A DNA stretch of 10,000 bases from the NCBI GenBank assembly GCA_020217115.1, contig JAIWOA010000058.1, positions 1 through 10,000 of the forward strand, read 5' to 3'. Position numbers and translations under genes: made by a program. This stretch comes from Calditerrivibrio sp. (GTDB lineage Bacteria > Chrysiogenota > Deferribacteres > Deferribacterales > Calditerrivibrionaceae). Under the pieces are notes generated by a model. That model did not search any database, was not told the origin of the DNA, and worked only from the letters and a program-made list of their open reading frames with translations. Positions 1 to 6,091 of the stretch are shown one piece after another. Position 1 is the first letter of the stretch. Each line of letters starts with the position of its first letter.

Positions 1-222
1 GTATCTTTTTATCTTCCAGAATTAGAAATCTTAATTAGTGGAGATACTCTTTTTAATTGCTCTGTAGGTAGGACAGATTTCCCCTATGGCAATTTTGATG
101 ATTTAAAGAGATCCATCAGGTTACTTTACGAACTACCAGACAATACGCTTGTAATACCTGGACATGGAGAATTCACAAATATAGGATACGAAAAAAAGCA
201 CAATCCTTTTGTGAAATTTTAA
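1..222 (+). CDS. MBL-fold metallo-hydrolase (glyoxalase II-like), 3' end only
   Basis: The window opens inside this gene; the last 73 codons are present in frame 1 and end at TAA 220-222. Visible family motifs are GDTLF (fragment residues 14-18), SVGRTDFP (21-28) and PGHG (53-56). In this fold Asp15 and His55 would be metal ligands of the dinuclear centre. The ending with EKKHNPF is typical of short hydrolases annotated as hydroxyacylglutathione hydrolase or YcbL-like. The family cleaves thioesters such as S-lactoylglutathione, but the substrate cannot be assigned from the tail, and the HxHxDH metal site lies upstream of the window. It is separated from rimP by about 170 nt and a terminator-like hairpin, so it is probably not part of the translation operon. 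The fold assignment is firm; the exact function is not. Confidence 0.85.
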   Translation, partial: VSFYLPELEILISGDTLFNCSVGRTDFPYGNFDDLKRSIRLLYELPDNTLVIPGHGEFTNIGYEKKHNPFVKF

Positions 223-344
223 AGGGGTGACAATCTTAAAACTAAACATTGAAAACTCATAATTCAACACTATGTGACATTTTAAATTAGTAACCACAGT
301 AATTATGAAAAGTAGTTGATTTTTTATTATTAATGTGTTAGTTT

Positions 345-378
345 AAAAATAAGTGGGTATTATCCCACTTATTTTTTT
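345..378 (+). terminator. Intrinsic terminator hairpin just upstream of rimP
   Basis: A perfect 13-bp stem pairs 345-357 with 364-376 around a 6-nt loop (358-363). The core is AAGTGGG / CCCACTT, followed by a run of seven T (372-378). This is the form of a Rho-independent terminator. It could end transcripts of the hydrolase gene, but it finishes only 17 nt before the preferred rimP start, leaving no room for a promoter after it. The 5' arm begins with five A, so the minus-strand reading also ends in a short T run and weak bidirectional action is possible. It may act as a leader attenuator for rimP-nusA. Confidence 0.8.
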
Positions 379-384
379 GTTTAC

Positions 385-390
385 AGGTGG
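385..390 (+). promoter_or_regulatory. Ribosome binding site that fixes the rimP start
   Basis: AGGTGG at 385-390 is the only Shine-Dalgarno-like sequence before rimP. In-frame GTG codons at 387 and 390 overlap it and have only T-rich terminator sequence upstream. The GTG at 396 sits 5 nt after it, so 396 is the preferred start over a start at 387. Confidence 0.6.
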
Positions 391-395
391 TGTTG

Positions 396-866
396 GTGTT
401 AGGTAAAGAAAATAATCATATTGTAGAGAAAGTTAAGTCTTTTTGTGAGTCTATCTCACACAAATTTGGTGTTGATATCTTTGATGTTCAGTTTAGAAAA
501 GAACATTCCGGCTACACGTTGAGGGTATTTTTAGATAAAGAGGGATTAACCCTTGATGAATGTTCAGCTTTTAGTAAGGAATTGTCTAAGTGGTTGGACG
601 ATGAGGATATTTTATCCTTTAGTTACAATCTTGAAGTGTCAAGTCCGGGATTGAATAGACCTATAAGAAAGTTGCAGGATTTTGAAAAGTATTCAGGTAG
701 AAAATGCAAGGTGGAGTTACTTAAAAAAGATGCTGAAGGTAGAAAGCATTTTACCGGTTATATTAAGGGTGTTGATGGTGAAACAGTATTGCTTGATTTG
801 AAAAAAGAGGTTGTGAGTATATCGTATAGTGATATCAAAAAAGCCAATCTTGAATTTGAATTTTGA
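396..866 (+). CDS. rimP: Ribosome maturation factor RimP
   Basis: RimP (DUF150/YhbC/YlxS) is a cytoplasmic factor that binds free 30S subunits and helps late maturation. From GTG 396 the product is 156 aa, close to the family's usual 150-160. The hallmark LEVSSPGLNRP lies at residues 79-89 at the end of the N-terminal alpha/beta domain; the C-terminal half (about 90-156) fits the SH3-like beta-barrel domain. The family's position directly before nusA supports the call. The first codons are uncertain: GTG codons at 387, 390 and 396 are all in frame, and 396 is chosen because AGGTGG lies at a proper distance. A 40-nt gap leads to nusA. Transcription must begin upstream of the hairpin at 345-378. 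Confidence 0.93.
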   Translation: MLGKENNHIVEKVKSFCESISHKFGVDIFDVQFRKEHSGYTLRVFLDKEGLTLDECSAFSKELSKWLDDEDILSFSYNLEVSSPGLNRPIRKLQDFEKYSGRKCKVELLKKDAEGRKHFTGYIKGVDGETVLLDLKKEVVSISYSDIKKANLEFEF

Positions 867-906
867 AAAATAAAATAATTAGGTTATATAAGAATTAGGA
901 GGTAGT

Positions 907-2202
907 ATGATCAAAGAGATTTTAAAGGTTGTTGATGAGCTTGTGAGGGAAAAGGGGTTTAGTCGCAAGGTTATATCCAATGCTTTGCGAGATGCTATAT
1001 ATACAGCTTTGCAGAAAAAACTTGGAAAATATGGTGAGCCTGTAGTTGAAATTGATATTGAAAAAAATATCTTCAATGTTTTTGTTCCAAAAGAGGTGGT
1101 AGAAGATGTTGATAGTGTTTGGCACGATATTCATATCGATGATGCTAAAAAAATAGATCCAGATGCAGAACTTGGAAAGATAATCCTTGTCCCTGTAACA
1201 ATTGATGAGATTGGAAGGCAGCTTGCCACTACTGTAAAGATGAGGCTGAATGAAAAACTGAGGGATGCAGAGAAGGATATAGTTTATTCGGAGTTTCAAA
1301 ATAAAGTAGGGGAAATTATCACTGGTATTGTTTTGAAATCTGATAGGGATGGTATAACGATATCCATAGGTAAGACTGAAGCGGTTTTGCCAAGAAAAGA
1401 GATGATCCCCGGAGACTATTATACAAGGGGTGATTACATAAGGGCCCTATTGATGGAAATAAGAGTTGTCAGGGGATGGCCTCAGCTTATGCTTAGTAGA
1501 ACCCATCCAAATTTCCTTAAAAAACTTTTTGAATCTGAAATACCTGAGGTTTTTGATGGGGTTGTTGAGGTTAAGGCTGTTTCAAGGGAGCCTGGTGATA
1601 GAGCAAAGGTTGCTGTCTATTCTACAAATTCAAATATTGATCCTGTTGGCTCCTGTATAGGTATAAAAGGTGTTAGAATAAATGCCATAAGTAACGAATT
1701 AAGGGGGGAGAAGATAGATGTTATACATTGGTCACCAGATCCTGTAAAGTTTGTTTGTGCATCCATTTCTCCTGCAGAAGTTATAGTCACAAATATTTTT
1801 GAGGATGAGTCAACTATAGAGATAGTTGTACCTGATGATCAGCTCTCTTTAGCAATAGGTAAGAAAGGACAAAATGTCAAGCTTGCTGCAATGTTGACAG
1901 GCATGAAGTTAGATGTTTTAAAAGAGAGTGAATACAATGAAATCAGAAAACAAAGGTTGCTTGAACAGGAGCAGGAACTAAAGGATTTTTATGAAATTTA
2001 TAATCTTGAAAATCTAACTGTTCTTGATGATGACAAGATTTCCAGACTTGTTCAAGCAGGAATAAGTGATCTTGAGAAATTGGTTGATACGTCCGTTGAA
2101 CAACTTACAGCTGTTCTTGGGGTTTCTGACGATGAAGCCATAGGTATAATAAATGCAGCTTTTGATTATATTGAAAGCAAAATAGGTGAAGATGATAAAT
2201 AA
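907..2202 (+). CDS. nusA: Transcription termination/antitermination factor NusA
   Basis: NusA binds RNA polymerase and nascent RNA, promotes pausing and hairpin-dependent termination, and takes part in rRNA antitermination. The 431-aa product shows, in order, the polymerase-binding N-terminal domain (about 1-125), an S1 domain (about 133-198), KH1 with the GIKG loop at 252-255, KH2 with GKKG at 318-321, and one C-terminal helix-hairpin-helix module (about 365-425) ending in an acidic-lysine tail. It is longer than Bacillus-type NusA, which ends after KH2, and shorter than the E. coli form with two acidic repeats, so one repeat is present here. The ATG at 907 follows a strong AGGAGG (897-902) by 4 nt. 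The gene lies 40 nt after rimP and 72 nt before infB. The ylxR and ylxQ genes often found after nusA are absent. Confidence 0.97.
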   Translation: MIKEILKVVDELVREKGFSRKVISNALRDAIYTALQKKLGKYGEPVVEIDIEKNIFNVFVPKEVVEDVDSVWHDIHIDDAKKIDPDAELGKIILVPVTIDEIGRQLATTVKMRLNEKLRDAEKDIVYSEFQNKVGEIITGIVLKSDRDGITISIGKTEAVLPRKEMIPGDYYTRGDYIRALLMEIRVVRGWPQLMLSRTHPNFLKKLFESEIPEVFDGVVEVKAVSREPGDRAKVAVYSTNSNIDPVGSCIGIKGVRINAISNELRGEKIDVIHWSPDPVKFVCASISPAEVIVTNIFEDESTIEIVVPDDQLSLAIGKKGQNVKLAAMLTGMKLDVLKESEYNEIRKQRLLEQEQELKDFYEIYNLENLTVLDDDKISRLVQAGISDLEKLVDTSVEQLTAVLGVSDDEAIGIINAAFDYIESKIGEDDK

Positions 2203-2219
2203 AAAAGAGTATTTAAATA

Positions 2220-2248
2220 TTTACAGCCATATTTTGATAGTGTATAGT
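2220..2248 (+). promoter_or_regulatory. Candidate sigma70-type promoter for infB
   Basis: TTTACA at 2220-2225 matches the -35 consensus in 5 of 6 bases; TATAGT at 2243-2248 matches the -10 in 5 of 6; the spacer is 17 nt. A start near 2255 would leave about 20 nt before the infB start with the Shine-Dalgarno sequence (2261-2266) intact. It would let infB and the genes after it be expressed apart from rimP-nusA. AT-rich DNA yields such matches by chance, so this is inference. Confidence 0.5.
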
Positions 2249-2260
2249 AGTTGCCTGAAT

Positions 2261-2266
2261 GAGAGG
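2261..2266 (+). promoter_or_regulatory. Ribosome binding site that fixes the infB start
   Basis: GAGAGG at 2261-2266 lies 8 nt before ATG 2275. The in-frame GTG at 2266 overlaps this site and has no Shine-Dalgarno sequence of its own, so the ATG is preferred; the protein then starts MSKLKISDVMKKAN, as expected for the IF2 N-terminal domain. Confidence 0.7.
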
Positions 2267-2274
2267 TGTATTTA

Positions 2275-5200
2275 ATGAGTAAGTTAAAAATATCAGATGT
2301 TATGAAAAAAGCCAATGTAGGCTATGATGAGATTGTGAAGAGATTTGAAAGTATTGGTAAAAAGGTTGGTAGTGAGAATGATGAATTTAGTGATGAGGAG
2401 TTTAAATCTATCGGTATTGATACGAGGATTCTTACCATTGACAAAAGGCAAGAACTAATCAAACAGGCTATGGAGAGGAGTAAGAGGCACGCTAAATATA
2501 CAGAAGTGATAATAAAGGAAAGTCCAGATTTTGGCAGAAAAAAGTTTTCCAAAGATGAGATATTGAAGAAAAAAATGGAGCTTAACAAGAGTATTCAGCA
2601 GCTTGATACTGACAGGGAAAAATACAAACAACAGGAAAAAATGAAGTTGGATGATTCTAAACCTGTTGAAGCTGTTGCAAAAGATGAACCTTTTAAGAAT
2701 GCCGAAATGTCAGATAAAATTGAAGAGCAGCAGCAAGTTATTAAGGAGCCTATTTCTGTAGTAGAAGATGTTGTTGTCGCTAAAGAAGTGGAAATTGTCA
2801 AAGTGGAAGTAGCAGATAATAAACCTGAAAAAATAGAGTCTGAAAAAGTAGAATCTGTTGTAAATAGAGATAACGAATCCAGACCATCTGAAGTTGCTGG
2901 GTCACATCCTGAAAAACCTGCCCAAAGTGTCAAAAGAGATGATCATAATAAAAAGCCTTATATGGGTAAAAAACCATGGCAAGACAGAAAATCTGGACAG
3001 ACAGATACTGGTCATCAAAGTGGAGGTTATGAGAGAAGAAGTGATACTGGTGATCAGCGCAGAGATTATCAGAACAGGCCCCCAAGAACTGACAACAGAG
3101 GTAGATACGAAGGGCAAGGTCAGAAACAGGGACAAGGTGGTCAGGGACAGGGACAAAGTCAGGGACAGGGTCAGAGATCTGGCACTGGGTCAAGGCCTCC
3201 ATATAGACAAGGTGCTGGTCAAGGTAATCAACCTAACAGAGACGGTGGATCAAGAAGTGATAGACCAAGGCCTCAAGGACAGGGATTTGACAGAAATAGA
3301 AGACCTGATAGCAGAGATTATTCTGAAAGTTCCAGAGATAAGAAGGAGAAGTCAATATTTCCACCAGCTTCAGAAGGTCTTTTAGATGAAAAAGATCTTT
3401 TGATAAGAAAAAAGAAGTGGGAAGAAACTGAAGAACCACAAAAAGTCGAGGAAGTTGAAGTAAAAAAAGTCAAACCAAAAAAAGTAGTAGCTAAAAAAGA
3501 TAAGAATTTAAAAAAGAATATTCTCGAAAGTCTTGATGAACTTAATATAGAAACTGAGCCTGTCGTTGAAGATATTCCTATCGTTGATGAAAAGGTTGAA
3601 GAAATAGTTGAGCAGAAACCTAAAAAAACTCCAAAGTTTTTAAAGGAGAGGGTAAAAGTAGAGGAGAAACCTGCAGTAATTGTTCCTCAAAAACCCAATA
3701 AGATTCAGATAGGTGAAAGTATTATTTTAAGTGAGCTTGCAGGCTTACTGGGCGTCAGAATTCCTGAAATAGTCAAGAAACTTATGGCGATGGGGATAAT
3801 GAGTACTGCTAACCAATCTATAGATGCCGAAACTGTTCAATTAATAGCAATGGATTACGGTATAGAAGTTGAAGTTAAAACCATTTCAGAGGATGATCTT
3901 ATACCAAAATATGAAGATTCACCTGAGATGTTAAAACCCAGACCACCTATAGTTACAGTAATGGGGCATGTTGACCATGGTAAAACATCTCTGCTTGACG
4001 CAATAAGAAAAACTAAAGTTGCTGAAAGGGAGGCTGGTGGCATTACTCAACATATAGGTGCATATGAAGTTGAAATCAAAAGGGGTAAAATAGTGTTCCT
4101 TGACACTCCAGGTCATGAAGCTTTTACGACGCTCAGAGCAAGGGGTGCAAATGTTACAGATATTGTAATACTTGTTGTTGCTGCAGATGATGGTGTTATG
4201 CCACAAACAAAAGAGGCTATTGATCATGCAAAAGCTGCTGGTGTGAGAATTGTTGTTGCAATTAACAAAATTGATAAACCAAATGCTAATGTGGAAAGAG
4301 TCAAAACTCAGCTCGCAGAATATGGGATAATATCTGAAGAGTGGGGTGGTGAATACCAATTTCAGGAAATTTCAGCAAAGAATGGCATAGGTATAGACGA
4401 TCTTCTTGAAAGGGTTTTACTTGAAGCTGAGATGCTTGAATTAAAAGGGAATTATGATAGACCTGCAGAGGGTATAATTATAGAGTCAAGATTGGATAAG
4501 CAAAAGGGTGTTTCTGTTTCTCTTATTGTTAAAAATGGTACTTTGAGAGTTGGTGATATTTTTATAGCAGGATCCTATTACGGTAAAGTTAGGGCTATGT
4601 TTAACTACCTTGGTAAAAGCATAAAAGAGGCTGGTCCATCTATTCCTGTTGAGATCATGGGTTTCAGTGACGTTCCTGAACCTGGGGAAACTTTTATTAT
4701 AATGCCAAATGAAAAGCTGGCAAAACAGATTACAGATATCAGACTTCAAAAACAGAGGGAAAAAGAGGAATCTGCAAGGGCAAAACTCACTCTTAATGAT
4801 ATCTTTAGTAAGATAAAAGAGGGTGAAATAAAGGATCTTAATATAATTTTAAAAGCAGATGTACAGGGATCCCTTGAGGCTTTGAAGGCTTCTTTACAAA
4901 AACTTTCCAATTCTGAGGTTAAAGTAAAAATTATTCACGATGGTGTTGGGGGTATAAATGAGTCTGATGTATTGCTCGCTCTTGCTTCTAAGGCTATAAT
5001 AATTGGATTTAACGTTCGCCCTGATGCAAAAGCCAAAACTGTTGCTGAAAGGGAAAGTGTTGATATTAGATTGTATTCAGTCATATATCAGGCTATAGAG
5101 GAAGTTCAAAGTGCAATTGAAGGGATGTTGAATCCTGAGATAAAAGAAAACATAATCGGTAAAGTTGAGATAAGAAAAGTGTTTAGTGTTCCAAAGATCG

Positions 5201-5457
5201 GTAAGGTTGCAGGTTGTTATGTAACAGAAGGTAAAATCATAAGAAATTCCAGTGTAAGGATTATAAGAGATAACGTGGTTGTTTACACAGGGAAGATAAA
5301 TTCTCTTAAAAGGTTCCAGGATGATGTCCGTGAGGTGGTTGCAGGTTATGAATGTGGACTTGGGGTGGCAAACTACAATGATATCAAAGAAGGTGACATT
5401 TTAGAAGTATTTGAAATGGTAGAGGAAAAAAGACTTCTAAAAGATGTTGCAGAGTAG
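2275..5457 (+). CDS. infB: Translation initiation factor IF-2, with a long disordered N-terminus
   Basis: IF2 is the GTPase that delivers initiator fMet-tRNA to the 30S subunit and promotes 50S joining. The product is 1060 aa, long for a family usually 700-1000. An IF2_N-like domain lies at about 1-55, followed by a charged Lys/Glu/Val region (about 75-215), an Arg/Gly/Gln/Asp-rich disordered region (about 215-360) with a Gly-Gln tract at 280-300, a second charged stretch (about 365-470), and a second IF2_N domain (about 477-535). The GTPase domain is intact: GHVDHGKT 564-571, GGITQHIG 588-595, DTPGH 610-614, NKID 664-667, SAK 700-702. Domain II follows, then domain III (around ADVQGSLEAL, from about 861) and the tRNA-binding C-terminal domain (from about 948). 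The extra length lies almost wholly in the 560 residues before the GTPase. ylxP starts 2 nt after the TAG stop. Confidence 0.97.
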   Translation: MSKLKISDVMKKANVGYDEIVKRFESIGKKVGSENDEFSDEEFKSIGIDTRILTIDKRQELIKQAMERSKRHAKYTEVIIKESPDFGRKKFSKDEILKKKMELNKSIQQLDTDREKYKQQEKMKLDDSKPVEAVAKDEPFKNAEMSDKIEEQQQVIKEPISVVEDVVVAKEVEIVKVEVADNKPEKIESEKVESVVNRDNESRPSEVAGSHPEKPAQSVKRDDHNKKPYMGKKPWQDRKSGQTDTGHQSGGYERRSDTGDQRRDYQNRPPRTDNRGRYEGQGQKQGQGGQGQGQSQGQGQRSGTGSRPPYRQGAGQGNQPNRDGGSRSDRPRPQGQGFDRNRRPDSRDYSESSRDKKEKSIFPPASEGLLDEKDLLIRKKKWEETEEPQKVEEVEVKKVKPKKVVAKKDKNLKKNILESLDELNIETEPVVEDIPIVDEKVEEIVEQKPKKTPKFLKERVKVEEKPAVIVPQKPNKIQIGESIILSELAGLLGVRIPEIVKKLMAMGIMSTANQSIDAETVQLIAMDYGIEVEVKTISEDDLIPKYEDSPEMLKPRPPIVTVMGHVDHGKTSLLDAIRKTKVAEREAGGITQHIGAYEVEIKRGKIVFLDTPGHEAFTTLRARGANVTDIVILVVAADDGVMPQTKEAIDHAKAAGVRIVVAINKIDKPNANVERVKTQLAEYGIISEEWGGEYQFQEISAKNGIGIDDLLERVLLEAEMLELKGNYDRPAEGIIIESRLDKQKGVSVSLIVKNGTLRVGDIFIAGSYYGKVRAMFNYLGKSIKEAGPSIPVEIMGFSDVPEPGETFIIMPNEKLAKQITDIRLQKQREKEESARAKLTLNDIFSKIKEGEIKDLNIILKADVQGSLEALKASLQKLSNSEVKVKIIHDGVGGINESDVLLALASKAIIIGFNVRPDAKAKTVAERESVDIRLYSVIYQAIEEVQSAIEGMLNPEIKENIIGKVEIRKVFSVPKIGKVAGCYVTEGKIIRNSSVRIIRDNVVVYTGKINSLKRFQDDVREVVAGYECGLGVANYNDIKEGDILEVFEMVEEKRLLKDVAE
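3112..3174 (+). repeat. Gly-Gln coding repeat inside infB
   Basis: Nineteen of 21 consecutive codons (IF2 residues 280-300) encode Gly or Gln, interrupted only by Lys284 and Ser295. The DNA is a degenerate hexamer repeat built on CAGGGA / CAAGGT. Several exact CAGGGACAGGG units are present, so slippage could change its length. It sits in the disordered linker of IF2 and keeps the reading frame. Confidence 0.85.
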
Positions 5458-5459
5458 AA

Positions 5460-5741
5460 ATGTTTGTAGGTACGCTTTTGTTTGAGCTTGATATCCCCTC
5501 CTCCTATTCTCTGAAGGACAAAAGAAGGGTATTAAATAGTTTGAAGGGTAAGCTAAAGAATAAATTTAATATTTCTGTATCTGAAGTTGGTGAGAAGAAT
5601 CTCTGGAATAGAGGTTATATAGCCATTGCAATAGTTGGAGATGATAACAAATTTGTTGACTCACAGCTACAGGAAGTTGTAAAATTTGCTGAATTTTTCA
5701 AAGATGTGGTTGTTTTAGATGTAAAAATGGAGATTATTTGA
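5460..5741 (+). CDS. ylxP: DUF503 (YlxP-like) small protein
   Basis: This 93-aa protein matches the DUF503/YlxP family in length, context and pattern: the start MFVGTLLFELDIP, a central SLKDKRRVLNSLKGKL (17-32), then FNISVSEVGEKNLWN (36-50), and a hydrophobic beta strand GYIAIAIVGDD (52-62). The family is predicted to adopt a small alpha/beta fold and is commonly encoded between infB and rbfA. A role in translation or ribosome assembly is suggested by context, but I know of no firmly established activity. It has no signal peptide or membrane segment, so it is cytoplasmic. The ATG lies 2 nt after the infB stop with no strong Shine-Dalgarno sequence, which suggests coupling to infB translation. 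Its TGA overlaps the rbfA ATG by one base. Confidence 0.9.
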   Translation: MFVGTLLFELDIPSSYSLKDKRRVLNSLKGKLKNKFNISVSEVGEKNLWNRGYIAIAIVGDDNKFVDSQLQEVVKFAEFFKDVVVLDVKMEII

Positions 5742-6091
5742 TGAAAAAAGAATCTTTTAGAGATAGACGTGTTGGTGAGCTTCTCAGGGAAGAGATTGCA
5801 AAACTGATCCAGTTTGAAGTAAAAAGTGAGGATATTCATAGTGTTATTATTACAGAAGTTGCTGTGACTAAAGATCTTAGTCTGGCAAGGGTATATTTTA
5901 GAAGTTACGATAGCTCTGATTTGGAGCAATTGAAGGTTTCTCTCGACAATGTTAAGGGTTTTATTTTTTATAGATTAAAAAAGATGATAAAGATGAAACG
6001 AATTCCTAATATTGAGTTTTTTCCTGATAACTCTTTAGATTATGCTGCAAAAATAGAAGGTCTGATAAAACAGGTTCATCAAGAGAATTAA
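5741..6091 (+). CDS. rbfA: 30S ribosome-binding factor RbfA
   Basis: RbfA is a KH-like factor that binds the immature 30S subunit near the 5' end of 16S rRNA and is needed for its final processing, especially in the cold. The 116-aa product is of normal size. Family features are the N-terminal helix FRDRRVGELLREEIAKLI (6-23), the strand pair around VIITEVAVTKDLSLARVYF (35-53), and the C-terminal IPNIEFFPDNSLDYAAKI (88-105), a form of the usual P-x-I-x-F-x-x-D-x-S signature. The start is taken as ATG 5741, which overlaps the ylxP stop (TGATG) and has GGAG 8 nt upstream (5729-5732), rather than the TTG at 5738. Its own TAA overlaps the truB ATG by one base. Confidence 0.95.
   Translation: MKKESFRDRRVGELLREEIAKLIQFEVKSEDIHSVIITEVAVTKDLSLARVYFRSYDSSDLEQLKVSLDNVKGFIFYRLKKMIKMKRIPNIEFFPDNSLDYAAKIEGLIKQVHQEN

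Noticed and set aside
223..344. Possible small gene or structured RNA between the hydrolase gene and rimP
   Set aside because: AAGGGGTG at 222-229 looks like a ribosome binding site, but the only frame there (GTG 227) is 11 codons. I saw no tRNA, riboswitch or convincing promoter; the best matches to -35/-10 boxes were weak.
863..892. TTGAAA-N18-TATAAG promoter-like sequence before nusA
   Set aside because: The predicted start near 899 would fall inside the AGGAGG ribosome binding site (897-902) and destroy it; the DNA here is AT-rich enough to give such matches by chance.
2210..2219. TATTTAAATA palindrome after nusA as a terminator or operator
   Set aside because: Short, wholly A/T and without a T run; expected by chance in this composition.
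2894..3385. A 163-codon open frame in the +1 frame within infB, with TGGAGG just before an ATG at 3029
   Set aside because: It lies within the low-complexity linker, where skewed codons keep other frames open. The Shine-Dalgarno spacing is only 2 nt, and the translation is itself low-complexity with no recognisable domain.
2595..3439. Several open frames on the minus strand opposite the infB linker
   Set aside because: They are explained by the A/G-rich sense strand, which has few stop triplets when reversed; Ser/Thr/Leu-rich translations, no ribosome binding sites and no domains.
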